Source: an uncultured Lachnospiraceae bacterium
GTDB lineage: Bacteria; Bacillota; Clostridia; Lachnospirales; Lachnospiraceae
Direction of reading: 5' to 3'
Assembly: GCA_910586755.1 (NCBI GenBank)
Contig: CAJUJM010000108.1
Coordinates: forward strand, 1 to 31,051
DNA: 31,051 bases
The translations under genes and the position numbers were made by a program. The notes beneath the pieces were generated by a model. That model had not been told where the DNA came from. It was given only the letters and a program-made list of their open reading frames with translations, and did no database searches. This document shows positions 14,903-23,432 of the stretch, one piece after another (position 1 is the first letter of the stretch; every line of letters begins with the position of its first letter).

Positions 14903-16300
14903 ATGTTAGAAACCGCAACTATCCTGACCCCGCTTCATTTTCTCTACCTGGCAGGGGTTATTGTAATTCTCGGCGTTATGGTTATGCGGAAAGACACGCC
15001 GGCAGTCTGTATCGGCTTCCTCTTCCTCCTCGGGCTGGCAGGCCGGGGGAGCGTTATCGGCGGCATACAGACTGTATTTAACGCAATGCTGTACGCGGGA
15101 AAAGAATTTATGGAGATCATCGCCACCATCGCCCTGGTCAGCGCCCTGTCCAAAGCTTTAGGCGATCTGGGAAGCGACTACCTGCTGATGAAGCCCATGT
15201 CCCGGGTTATGAAGACCCCGGCTGTGACCTGGTGGATCTTGGGCTTTACCATGCTGATCTTCTCCCTGTTTTTGTGGCCCTCTCCGTCTGTGGCCCTGGT
15301 AGGAGCCATTATGCTTCCCTTTGCCATCCAGGCCGGGCTGACTCCCCTGGCTGCCGCCATGGCCATGAACCTGTTTGGCCACGGCATTGCCCTAAGCTAT
15401 GATCTGGTGGTTCAGGGCGCTCCGGCTATCTCCGCCTCTGCAGCAGGAATCCCGGCCAGCCAAATTCTCACGGAAGGCCGTCCGGTATTCTGGGTTATGG
15501 GAATTGCCACCACTGTATCCGCTTTCCTGTTAAACCGCAAAACCTTGTCCTTCTCCCTGGCAGGGAAGGCCGCGTCAAAATCCCGGGAGTTTCAAAGCGC
15601 CTCTTCCTTCTCTCCCTCCGGCTCTCTTTCCCGGCCGGCAAAAATCCTGGCTGTGGCCACTCCCCTGGCCTTTTTTGCTGATATTGCCGCTATGCTGGCT
15701 TTTGATCTTAGAGGCGGGGATGCCACCAGTATTGTATCCGGCACTGCAGTCCTTCTTATGTGCCTGGGGGCCGTCTTAGCTTCCCCCAGAGATTCCCTGG
15801 AAAAGATCACCGGTTATCTCACCGACGGCTTTCTCTTTGCCATCCGCATCTTTGCCCCGGTAATCGCCATCGGCGCATTTTTCTTTTTAGGCGGGGAAGG
15901 AATCTCCACCATTATGGGAGACTCTTTTTCAGGCGGTATAATGAACGACTGGGCAGTATGGCTGGCGTCCCACGCCCCCTTAAATAAATATCTGACCGCG
16001 GCAATTCAGATGATAGTAGGGGCTTTAACCGGGCTGGACGGCTCCGGCTTCTCCGGCCTTCCCTTAACCGGCGCTCTGGCAAATACCTTCGGCGTCGCTG
16101 TGGGAGCCTCTGTCCCCGTTCTTGCCGCATTAGGCCAGATTACCGCCATCTTCGTAGGCGGCGGCACCCTTGTGCCCTGGGGCTTAATCCCGGTAGCCGC
16201 CATCTGCAACGTCAGCCCGCTGGAGCTTGCCAGGAAAAATTTCCTGCCGGTTCTCATCGGTTTTGTCTGTACCTTTGCCGTTGCCTGCCTGCTTTTATAG
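14903..16300 (+). CDS. Polytopic permease, ion-transporter-like, substrate unknown
   Basis: A 465-residue integral membrane protein with about 11-12 hydrophobic segments in two similar halves. Notable stretches are WWILGFTMLIFSLFLWPSPS and FGHGIALSYDLVVQGAPAIS in the first half, and GLDGSGFSGLPLTGALANTF in the second. The layout with a polar mid-helix GxGxSG segment suits secondary carriers of the ion-transporter / GntP-like kind, but I cannot assign a family with certainty. The start ATG follows AGGAG (7 nt), and TATAAT (14877-14882) may be its -10 box. The asparagine synthase gene begins 37 nt after the stop with no terminator between, so they are probably co-transcribed; transport of an amino or organic acid would fit. 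Confidence 0.75.
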   Translation: MLETATILTPLHFLYLAGVIVILGVMVMRKDTPAVCIGFLFLLGLAGRGSVIGGIQTVFNAMLYAGKEFMEIIATIALVSALSKALGDLGSDYLLMKPMSRVMKTPAVTWWILGFTMLIFSLFLWPSPSVALVGAIMLPFAIQAGLTPLAAAMAMNLFGHGIALSYDLVVQGAPAISASAAGIPASQILTEGRPVFWVMGIATTVSAFLLNRKTLSFSLAGKAASKSREFQSASSFSPSGSLSRPAKILAVATPLAFFADIAAMLAFDLRGGDATSIVSGTAVLLMCLGAVLASPRDSLEKITGYLTDGFLFAIRIFAPVIAIGAFFFLGGEGISTIMGDSFSGGIMNDWAVWLASHAPLNKYLTAAIQMIVGALTGLDGSGFSGLPLTGALANTFGVAVGASVPVLAALGQITAIFVGGGTLVPWGLIPVAAICNVSPLELARKNFLPVLIGFVCTFAVACLLL

Positions 16301-16337
16301 GGGCGCAGTTCATAAACTTTGAAAGGATTAGAAAACT

Positions 16338-18167
16338 ATGTGCGGAATTTCCGGATTTTTCCATCCACAGCAGGATTTTAGCGAAAAAAGATCTTATTAC
16401 CAAAATGTATTAGACTCTATGAACCTTACTTTAATGCCTCGGGGGACCTGCAGGCAGGACACCTGTATTGAGGGCCATTTCGGCCTGGCCCAGGTGTGTT
16501 CCGATCCTACGGTAAAAATTGCAGAGAATCCTCTTAACATTCTCTGGGACGGGGAGCTTTACAACGCCCCGGAGCTAAAAAAAGAACTGGAGAGTCTGGG
16601 CCATACCTTTGAAGGCCCGGAGGACGCCCGGATTATATTGGCTGCCTACCTGGAATACGGGCCGGATTTTGTAAAAAAGCTAAACGGCGCATTTGCCTTT
16701 GCCATTGCCGACAGCCGTTACAACCGGCTGCTTCTTTACCGGGATCGCTCCGGGATAAAGCCTCTTTTTTATTCTGTCCAGGACGGAACCGTCATTTTTG
16801 CCTCTGAGCTTAAGGGGCTGTTTGCCTGGCCGGGATTAAAACCGGAGCTTACTTTAGAAGGGCTTAATGAGGTCTTTAGCCTGGGGCCTGCAAAAACCAG
16901 CGGAAGCGGCGTATTTAAAGGGATTCTTGAAGTTCTCCCCGGTCATTTCCTCTCCTGCTCTTTAAGCGGCCTTCGGGTTTGCTCCTACTGGGAGCTCAAA
17001 AGCCGTCCCCATGAGGACAGTTACCAGGAAACCATTGAAAAAACTTCCTGGCTTTTGGAAGACGCTGTCTGCAGGCAAATGAAACCCGACTCTCCTGTAT
17101 GCTCCTTATTATCCGGCGGCGTTGACTCTTCTCTGGTTTCCGCCATCTGCGCCAGGGAACTAAAAAAGAAAAACAAACAGCTTACCACCTTTTCTTTTGA
17201 TTTTACCGGCAATGATAAAAATTTTAAGGCCAACTCATTCCAGCCCTCTCTGGATAAGCCATATGTAGAAAAGATGGTAGACTATTTAGATTCTGACCAC
17301 CACTTTTTAGAGTGCTCTGCCAAAGATCAGTTTGACCTCCTGGAAGCTTCAGTTCTGGCCCACGATCTTCCTGCTATGGCGGACGTTGACTCTTCCCTTA
17401 TGTATTTCTGTTCCCAGGTTGCCTCACTCTCCCCGGCAGCCTTAACCGGAGAATGTGCAGATGAAATTTTCGGGGGCTATCCCTGGTTTCATAAGGAAGA
17501 ATGTTTTCAGGCTTCCACCTTCCCCTGGACCATGGATTTAAAGGCCCGGCAGGTACTTTTATCCGATGATTTCCTAAGTGAGCTTAAGATGGAAGAGTAT
17601 GTGCAAAACTGCTATGAGGCTTCCCTGGCCCAGGTCCCTGCACTCCCCGGGGAGTCCCCCGCCGAAGCCCGCAGAAGGGAGATCTCCTATCTGAATCTGC
17701 GCTGGTTTATGCAGACTTTGTTAGACCGGATGGACAGAGCCAGTACCCACTCCGGCCTGAAGGCCAGAGTCCCCTTTGCGGATTACCGGATTATTGAATA
17801 CCTGTGGAACGTCCCCTGGGAGATGAAAGCCCGGGACGGCATTGTAAAAAATCTGCTGCGCCAGGCAGGCCGGGGACAGCTGCCGGATGAGGTTTTGTTC
17901 CGCAAAAAATCTCCCTATCCGAAAACCTATGACACTGCCTATGAGGCCCTGCTTTCTGCCCGGGTAAGGGAGATCTTAGAGGACTCTTCCTCTCCGGTCC
18001 TCCCCTTTATTGACAAGAAAAAAGTCCTGACCTTTTTGGCCAGCCCTTCCGACTATGGAAAGCCCTGGTACGGCCAGCTTATGGCTGCGCCTCAGATGAT
18101 GGCTTACCTGATCCAGATTGATTTCTGGCTGCGGCAGTACCGGCCAAAGCTTCCGGATTTCTGTTAA
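16338..18167 (+). CDS. asnB: Asparagine synthase (AsnB-like) with a degenerate glutaminase site
   Basis: A 609-residue protein. Class-II glutaminase domain, 1-200, begins MCGISGFF with Cys2 as nucleophile. Asparagine synthetase domain, about 230-580, has the ATP-pyrophosphatase loop LLSGGVDSSLVSAI (residues 258-270) and ALTGECADEIFGGYPW. The synthetase half looks fully intact. The glutaminase half departs from the family: the usual HRGPD and LxHxRLSI are replaced by MPRGTCRQD and GLAQVCSDP, and NGEIYN reads DGELYN, so the Arg and Asn that hold glutamine are missing although Cys2, Glu73 and Asp96 remain. The enzyme may use ammonia, or another amide donor. The ATG follows AAAGGA and the gene follows the permease by 37 nt. 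Confidence 0.9.
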   Translation: MCGISGFFHPQQDFSEKRSYYQNVLDSMNLTLMPRGTCRQDTCIEGHFGLAQVCSDPTVKIAENPLNILWDGELYNAPELKKELESLGHTFEGPEDARIILAAYLEYGPDFVKKLNGAFAFAIADSRYNRLLLYRDRSGIKPLFYSVQDGTVIFASELKGLFAWPGLKPELTLEGLNEVFSLGPAKTSGSGVFKGILEVLPGHFLSCSLSGLRVCSYWELKSRPHEDSYQETIEKTSWLLEDAVCRQMKPDSPVCSLLSGGVDSSLVSAICARELKKKNKQLTTFSFDFTGNDKNFKANSFQPSLDKPYVEKMVDYLDSDHHFLECSAKDQFDLLEASVLAHDLPAMADVDSSLMYFCSQVASLSPAALTGECADEIFGGYPWFHKEECFQASTFPWTMDLKARQVLLSDDFLSELKMEEYVQNCYEASLAQVPALPGESPAEARRREISYLNLRWFMQTLLDRMDRASTHSGLKARVPFADYRIIEYLWNVPWEMKARDGIVKNLLRQAGRGQLPDEVLFRKKSPYPKTYDTAYEALLSARVREILEDSSSPVLPFIDKKKVLTFLASPSDYGKPWYGQLMAAPQMMAYLIQIDFWLRQYRPKLPDFC

Positions 18168-18199
18168 CCGCCTAGGGACGGCGTTTACGTTAAGTTTCT

Positions 18200-18266
18200 G
18201 TTTACACCAGCCCCTTGTTCTGGTAAACTGAGGGAGACGCCGCCTTTGAGGCGGCGGACTTTACCA
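18200..18266 (+). promoter_or_regulatory. Two mutually exclusive hairpins in the asnB - MBL intergenic region
   Basis: GTTTACACCAG (18200-18210) can pair with CTGGTAAAC (18220-18228). The same segment, as TGGTAAA (18221-18227), can instead pair with TTTACCA (18260-18266), enclosing a strong stem CGCCGCC-TTTGA-GGCGGCG (18238-18256). No T run follows either hairpin, so neither is a classic terminator. The ribosome binding site region of the next gene starts 12 nt later. A TATAAT at 18270-18275 could also be a -10 box. Confidence 0.6.
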
Positions 18267-18296
18267 AATTATAATCTAAGGAATGAATACTGCGCT

Positions 18297-19373
18297 ATGA
18301 AACTTTTTGACGACCCCTCCCGCTCAAAAAAAACTGCCCGGCCAAAAAGCACAGGCAGAAATAAGACAGGAAAAAGCAGATCCGGCGGGCCCTCGCCTGT
18401 GGCCTCCTTTCCCATTCTGCTTTTTACTCTTTTATTCTTTATAGGACTTGTTTTTAATGTAGATCTGACCTCCTATGTCCCGGATTCTTTTTGGGAAGCA
18501 ATAGAATCCTATTACGACCAGGTTCCCTCCGGCAGCCAGACAGAGACCATGTTTCCTCTGGCAGACGAAACGTCCCCGGATGCTTTTCGGAATGCTCCTT
18601 TTCGCCTTACCGTGATAGACGTAGGACAGGGGTTGTCGGTTTTTGTCCAGTCAGAGGGGGAAACCATGCTTTATGACGGCGGAGACAGAGATGCTTCTTC
18701 CTTTGTGGTCAGTTATCTGGAACGTCAGGGCCTGGAAAGCCTGGATTACGTGACCATTTCCCACTATGACTCGGATCATCTAAGCGGAGTGGTAGGAGTT
18801 TTAAACCATTTTCCGGTTAACCAAGTCCTGGGTCCGGATTATAAAGCCTCTACCGCTATCTTCCGCTCCTACAAGCAGGCCCTCTCAGATAAGAAGCTCA
18901 CCCCTGTTTACCCTGCTGTAGGGGACAGCTTTTCCCTTGGCGGGGCCTCCTTTACGGTTTTAGGGCCTTCGGCCATCGATCCGGACGATGCCAACAACAA
19001 CTCTCTGGCAATCCGGATTGTCTACGGAAACACCAGCTTTCTTCTTACAGGGGATGCAGAACATGAGGAAGAGGAAGATATGTGCAAATCCTGGGGGCGT
19101 TCTCTTTTAAGCACCGTTTACGTCGTAGGGCATCACGGAAGCGGAAGTTCTTCCTCCTGGACTTTGTTAGAAAATGCCATACCGGAATATGCAGTGATCA
19201 GCTGCGGCAGGGATAATTCCTACGGCCACCCCCATGATACCACCCTGGAAAAGTTTTCAGATATGGAAATCCCTGTATACCGCACGGATACACAGGGGTC
19301 TATCACCATTCTCTCAGATGGGGAAACCCTTACCTGGTTTCAGGAAGGGCAGCCCTTTCAGCCTGGCGCTTAA
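18297..19373 (+). CDS. Membrane-anchored or secreted ComEC-like metallo-beta-lactamase protein
   Basis: A 358-residue protein. The start was set at ATG 18297 (MKLFDDPSRSKK), with a weak, distant AAGGA; the frame upstream begins only with TTG inside a hairpin. A basic N-terminus rich in Lys, Arg and Ser precedes one hydrophobic segment (PILLFTLLFFIGLVFNVDL), so the enzyme domain should be outside the membrane. The domain matches the C-terminal part of ComEC/Rec2: LTVIDVGQGLSVFVQSEG, the metal motif TISHYDSDHLSG, then LLTGDAEHEEEE and VVGHHGSGSSSS. In ComEC this domain is thought to degrade one DNA strand during uptake; stand-alone copies are common in Firmicutes and have no fixed role. The channel part of ComEC is absent here. 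Confidence 0.87.
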   Translation: MKLFDDPSRSKKTARPKSTGRNKTGKSRSGGPSPVASFPILLFTLLFFIGLVFNVDLTSYVPDSFWEAIESYYDQVPSGSQTETMFPLADETSPDAFRNAPFRLTVIDVGQGLSVFVQSEGETMLYDGGDRDASSFVVSYLERQGLESLDYVTISHYDSDHLSGVVGVLNHFPVNQVLGPDYKASTAIFRSYKQALSDKKLTPVYPAVGDSFSLGGASFTVLGPSAIDPDDANNNSLAIRIVYGNTSFLLTGDAEHEEEEDMCKSWGRSLLSTVYVVGHHGSGSSSSWTLLENAIPEYAVISCGRDNSYGHPHDTTLEKFSDMEIPVYRTDTQGSITILSDGETLTWFQEGQPFQPGA

Positions 19374-19402
19374 GCTAGAGCGTGTTTGAAAATTCATTCC
19401 CG

Positions 19403-19795
19403 TCATCTGCATGCCCCACTTTGCGGGAGATTTGGCCCTGATTCTGCAAATCTCTCCTGAAGCCTTACCGCTTCCTCCATGGTATTCTTCCAACCGAATC
19501 TTTTTAAATCCACCCGATACCGCCCCGGCTTATCTTCATAACATTCCACGCCCTCTGCCTCTAACAGGGTCCTCTGCAAATCCGGCGTGTCAAAGGATAA
19601 GGCTCCCGTAAGATATCCCTGATGATTTACCACCCGGTGAGCCGGAACATCCCCGGCAAGCCCCCGGTTTAAGGCAAATCCTACCTGTCTGGAGTAATTG
19701 GGCATCCCGCTAAGAAGGGCAATCTGCCCATAGGTAGACGCCCTTCCTTTTGGGATAGCCCGGCATACCAGACCTACCCGTTTATAAAAATCCAT
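19403..19795 (-). CDS. Alkyltransferase-like protein (ATL), MGMT homolog without the active cysteine
   Basis: A 130-residue homolog of the DNA-binding domain of O6-alkylguanine-DNA alkyltransferase. Family features are IPKGRASTYGQIALLSG, SRQVGFALNR (with the arginine that fills the flipped-base gap) and the active-site block VPAHRVVNHQG. In true MGMT this block is PCHRV; here the cysteine is Ala52, so it cannot accept alkyl groups and belongs with ATL proteins, which bind alkylated guanine and pass it to nucleotide excision repair. Known ATLs often have Trp at this spot. The start lies 1 nt after the stop of the iron-sulfur protein gene and shares its transcript. The C-terminal 30 residues are a polar extension. 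Confidence 0.9.
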   Translation of the reverse strand: MDFYKRVGLVCRAIPKGRASTYGQIALLSGMPNYSRQVGFALNRGLAGDVPAHRVVNHQGYLTGALSFDTPDLQRTLLEAEGVECYEDKPGRYRVDLKRFGWKNTMEEAVRLQERFAESGPNLPQSGACR

Positions 19796-19796
19796 C

Positions 19797-21113
19797 TTAT
19801 TGTTCTCTTTTCTTCTCCTGCATGGACAAAAGCTTGTCCAGATAAACCGATTTAAACTGTTTGCTGGCCAAAGCCTGCTTTAAGGGCGGAAGTTTCAGGA
19901 TCGTGGAAAATACCGCCGCCATAGCCCTGTGATTGGCAAAGGCCTGATTGTCAAAAATCAGATTTTGCAAGGTTCCCTTTTCAATAGCCTGAAGCACAAA
20001 CCGGTGAGTGCTGTTAACCGGGGTAATAATCTGGACAGGCCGCCGTTCCAGTTCTATTGCCCTGGTGGGACAATTTCTGGCGCAGACTCCGCACCCTAAA
20101 CAGATCTCCGTGTCCACACTGGCCCATTTTCTCTTTTTGCCTCCTTCTGCCTGGGTTGTTTCTTCCTTTACAGAGATGGCAAAAATAGGGCAGACCCTGG
20201 CGCATTTCCCGCATCCGATACAGGTTTCCTCATTTACCCTGGGAATATAATTGGTAGTTGCCACCGGCTGCATGGGACTGAATTTTCTGGCTGCCTGCAA
20301 AGCCTCGCAGCAGCACCCGCAGCAGTTGCAGATAAAGGCCGGATGCTCTCTCACATTCTCGCCAATCTGTACCAGATTGCTCTCATAGGAAAGTTCCAGA
20401 ACCTCCTTTGCCTCCTCCTTGGAAATCAGCCTTGCATAGCCCCCATGCTCAGAAAGAGAGCGGGCCACGTTGTCAAAAGTCAGGCATACATCCCAGGGAG
20501 CGTCAATCTCACAGGGATGGCCTGCATGGTAGGCCTTGTGGCGGCAGTAGCAGGTTCCGAGGCCGATATACTTTGCTTCCTCCACAATGTGGGTCGCCCG
20601 CTCAAAGTCCAGAATATGGTTCATTTTATCATTGGTCAGCACCGGCTCCTGGACAAATACCCGGCCCAGCCTGGTTTCCGTGGCAAAGAATAAATCTTTT
20701 ACAAAATCCTCTTCCACGTTCATATATTGATAATAAAGCTCGCTTAAATACTTCTGATCAATATCTCCTCTGGTCCGCATAAGGGCAAACTCGATAAAAC
20801 CTGCCATTGGCGGCGGCATAACGAATTTCCTCTCTCCCTGATAGTAAGAATCTACCAAAAGAGCCTTTTCACACAAATGATCAAGAAGCTTCTCCGCCTT
20901 GGCCTCTGTGGTTCCCCAGATCTTTGCCGCTTTCTTTAATGTAAAGGGCCGAACAGGCAGAAGGGCCACCCATTTCGCCTCTTTCTCCGAGTAGAGCACC
21001 TGCAGAATCTTATACAGGGTTTCCGACGGCGGCGCTCCCTGAGTAAACCAGTTAATCCGCTCTTCTAAGCTTTTGTAAGCATCTCTTGTTGTCAAATGTC
21101 CCAATTGATTCAC
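19797..21113 (-). CDS. Multi-cluster 4Fe-4S protein with N-terminal winged-helix-like region
   Basis: The start is probably GTG at 21113 (residues MNQLGHLTTRDAY) behind AAAGGA with 6 nt spacing; a TTG seven codons earlier lacks a binding site. The 438-residue product has an N-terminal helical, winged-helix-like part (about 30-120, FTLKKAAKIWGTTEAKAEKL). In the middle are unusual cysteines, GTCYCRHKAYHAGHPC and ICNCCGCCCEAL. Then come two classic ferredoxin motifs, CIGCGKCARVCP and CLGCGVCARNCP. The ferredoxin part suggests electron transfer; the partner is unknown. Similar proteins occur across anaerobic Firmicutes without a firm function. It is followed by the ATL gene at 1 nt. Confidence 0.83.
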   Translation of the reverse strand: MNQLGHLTTRDAYKSLEERINWFTQGAPPSETLYKILQVLYSEKEAKWVALLPVRPFTLKKAAKIWGTTEAKAEKLLDHLCEKALLVDSYYQGERKFVMPPPMAGFIEFALMRTRGDIDQKYLSELYYQYMNVEEDFVKDLFFATETRLGRVFVQEPVLTNDKMNHILDFERATHIVEEAKYIGLGTCYCRHKAYHAGHPCEIDAPWDVCLTFDNVARSLSEHGGYARLISKEEAKEVLELSYESNLVQIGENVREHPAFICNCCGCCCEALQAARKFSPMQPVATTNYIPRVNEETCIGCGKCARVCPIFAISVKEETTQAEGGKKRKWASVDTEICLGCGVCARNCPTRAIELERRPVQIITPVNSTHRFVLQAIEKGTLQNLIFDNQAFANHRAMAAVFSTILKLPPLKQALASKQFKSVYLDKLLSMQEKKREQ

Positions 21114-21173
21114 CAGCTTTCCTTTGATTATCAATCCATTCTATCACAACTTTTTTATAAAGGAAAGTTTTTC

Positions 21174-21959
21174 CTAAAGCCGGCAGGCAATGGGTTCCAT
21201 TTTCTCAAAGGTGTAAACCGAGTCAAAGCCAAGGGCCTTTAATTCCCTGTACATTTCTTTTATTTTGGCTCCTAAGTGATCCTCCCGGTGAGAATCCGAA
21301 CCTATGGTTACAATCTTTCCCCCCATATTCCGGTACAGAGTCAAAATCTCCCGGCTGGGCGTCAAATCCGGCAAACCGTAGCGGAAGCAGGAAGTATTAA
21401 CCTCAATCCCTTTCCCCTGTGCAATCACGGTTTTTAAGATTTCCTCCACCAGATCCCTCACCTTCTCAAAGGGATACTCTCCCGCCTTGTCATACCGCCG
21501 GATCATATCCAGATGGCCCAGCACGCTGTAATTCTCATAGCGCCGGATCACCTGGAGGATCTCTTCATAATAGCGCCGGTTGTATTCCTCCTGGGTCCGT
21601 CCCGGCTGAAAGGTCTGGTTCCAAAACTCCTGATCCTCTACCTGATGGCAGGACAGGATGACGAAATCAAAGGGATACTGCTTAAAAGTTTCTTCATACT
21701 GAGAGATGGTGTGAACCTGCATCCCAAATTCAATTCCCATGCGGATGGTAATATCATCCCCAAAATGTTTCCGGCACCGCTCTATCTCCTTTTGATAGGC
21801 AGCGCAGTCGCAGTTCTCGTCTGTTTTTACCCCGTAATCAATATGTTCTGTAAAACAAATTTCGTCAAGTCCCAAAGCAATGGCCCTTTTTACCGCCTCC
21901 TCCATGGGGTATTCCGAGTCATCGCTGAAGCTGGTATGTACATGGTAATCTGCCAACAT
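21174..21959 (-). CDS. PHP-domain histidinol-phosphatase family protein
   Basis: A 261-residue metal-dependent phosphoesterase of the polymerase-and-histidinol-phosphatase (PHP) family. Metal ligands are visible in order: DYHVHTSFSDD at the N-terminus, EICFTEHIDYG, GIEFGMQ, ILSCHQVED, LGHLDMIRRY and IGSDSHREDHLG. The pattern fits HisJ/HisK histidinol-phosphatase, the step before histidinol in histidine synthesis. No other his gene is nearby, so a different phosphoester substrate is possible. The ATG follows AGGAGG (8 nt). After the stop, AGGAAA-aac-TTTCCT (near 21161-21176) is a weak hairpin that may act as a terminator. Confidence 0.88.
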   Translation of the reverse strand: MLADYHVHTSFSDDSEYPMEEAVKRAIALGLDEICFTEHIDYGVKTDENCDCAAYQKEIERCRKHFGDDITIRMGIEFGMQVHTISQYEETFKQYPFDFVILSCHQVEDQEFWNQTFQPGRTQEEYNRRYYEEILQVIRRYENYSVLGHLDMIRRYDKAGEYPFEKVRDLVEEILKTVIAQGKGIEVNTSCFRYGLPDLTPSREILTLYRNMGGKIVTIGSDSHREDHLGAKIKEMYRELKALGFDSVYTFEKMEPIACRL

Positions 21960-22021
21960 ATCTCATTCCTCCTGGTCTGTTATTTCCGGCGCTGTCTCAT
22001 AGATGATTTGCGCTCTGTAGG

Positions 22022-22041
22022 GTGTGCCACCAAGGGCACAC
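22022..22041. other. Hairpin downstream of the MFS gene
   Basis: GTGTGCC (22022-22028) and GGCACAC (22035-22041) form a 7-bp stem with a 6-nt loop in the 114-nt gap between the MFS and PHP genes. No T run follows on either strand, so its role (RNA end, or protein site) is open. Confidence 0.5.
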
Positions 22042-22073
22042 GGTTCTTATTCCTTGAGGGCGGCTTTGCAGCT

Positions 22074-23285
22074 TCATGAAAATTGGGTCTTCCGCCCTCT
22101 GCCTGCCCTGCGGTTCAATTCCTCCGATGAAATTGCCATAGCTGCCAGAAGGATCAGCAGGTAAAACGGATACCACCGGATACTGACATTCTGAGCTATC
22201 AGGCCAAACAGCGACGGCATCAGTGTAATGCCCAAATAGGCAAATGCCATCTGAAGCCCTACAATCGCCTGGGAAAGATCCTCCCCGAAATTTTTCGGCG
22301 TCTGGTGCATCAGGCTGGGATAAACCGGCGCACAACCCAATCCGACAATAATAAGGCCCAGACACATGGACAAGGTTCCAAACGGCGCTGCCACCAGCAG
22401 GATTCCGGTAAATCCAACCATCTGCCCCAGCCGCACCATGGCTTTATCATTTAACTTAATGGCAAGAAAACCGCTGGCAAATCTCCCGGCTGTGATTCCC
22501 AAATAGAAAAGCGCCGCCCATTTTGCGGCAGTCTCTTCCGACATCCCCCGGGCCATTACCATATAGCTGGCTCCCCAAAGTCCCGCCGTCTGCTCCAGGG
22601 CGCAGTAGAAGAAAAAAGCTGTCATCTCTGCCTTAACTCCGGAGATTCCAAGAAGCTGTTTGATAGAAAGCGCCGGGCCTGCTGTGGTTTCAGCAGCTTC
22701 TGCCTCCAGCTTTCCTTCTGTGTCCTTTCCCGCCTCCCGATTCTTCTCCTTCCATGCGGACAGGCTGGCAAACAGAAAGGCTGTCAGGGCGATCTGCAAG
22801 AATCCTACAATCCGGTAGCCGCTGTTCCAGGTAAGTCCGCCGGTAAGACAGGCCCCCATAATATAAGGACCCAAGGATGCCCCCAATCCCCAGCAACAGT
22901 GGAGCCAGCTCATGTGACTGGCCTTAAAATGGATGGCTGCATAGTTATTTAATGCGGCATCCACCGCCCCTGCGCCCAGGCCGTAGGGAATTGCCAAAAG
23001 GCACAGCGCCCAGAAAGAGGGCGCTACAGAAAAGCCCAGCAAAGCCGCTGCCGTTAAGCCTACGCTCACCGCTGTCACCAGACCAGTGCCCCATTTTCTG
23101 GTAAGCCTGTCGCTAAGCAGGCTGGAGACCACCGTCCCTATGGAAATAATCATGGAAACCATACCGGCATAGGAAACCGGCACATGGAGCTGTCCGTGCA
23201 TACTGGGCCATGCAGAGCCCAGCATAGCGTCAGGAAGCCCCAGGCTGATAAAAGCCAAATAAGTAATCGCCAATAAAAAAGTCAT
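22074..23285 (-). CDS. Major facilitator superfamily permease
   Basis: The start is ATG 23285 (MTFLLAITYLAFISLGLPDA), behind a modest GAGG site; the longer frame adds 39 residues that cross the promoter region. The 403-residue product has about 12 membrane segments in two halves joined by a charged loop (AWKEKNREAGKDTEGKLEAE). The N-terminal FISLGLPDAMLGSAWPSM and the loop LSDRLTRKWGTG (motif A-like) place it with the sugar-type MFS group related to fucose permease and YfkF-like carriers. The substrate is unknown. It is divergent from an AraC regulator with a 147-nt gap, which suggests a sugar or related nutrient under that regulator's control. Confidence 0.88.
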   Translation of the reverse strand: MTFLLAITYLAFISLGLPDAMLGSAWPSMHGQLHVPVSYAGMVSMIISIGTVVSSLLSDRLTRKWGTGLVTAVSVGLTAAALLGFSVAPSFWALCLLAIPYGLGAGAVDAALNNYAAIHFKASHMSWLHCCWGLGASLGPYIMGACLTGGLTWNSGYRIVGFLQIALTAFLFASLSAWKEKNREAGKDTEGKLEAEAAETTAGPALSIKQLLGISGVKAEMTAFFFYCALEQTAGLWGASYMVMARGMSEETAAKWAALFYLGITAGRFASGFLAIKLNDKAMVRLGQMVGFTGILLVAAPFGTLSMCLGLIIVGLGCAPVYPSLMHQTPKNFGEDLSQAIVGLQMAFAYLGITLMPSLFGLIAQNVSIRWYPFYLLILLAAMAISSEELNRRAGRGRKTQFS

Positions 23286-23432
23286 AGTCCGCCTCTTGCG
23301 TATTCTTAATTCGGATATTATAATAATGCATAAATCCGGCGAAATTCTATCAGAAATCCGCCAGAAACTATGATTATCTTGCCACAATGTCTCTATAGGC
23401 AATGCGCCTTCTGTCTTGGAAAGGAATTTATT

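Noticed and set aside
18246..18296. Earlier start of the metallo-beta-lactamase gene at TTG 18246
   Set aside because: The TTG is in the loop of a GC-rich hairpin with no ribosome binding site; the ATG at 18297 gives the usual basic N-terminus before the membrane segment.
22022..22041. Hairpin after the MFS gene as a rho-independent terminator
   Set aside because: No T run on either strand.
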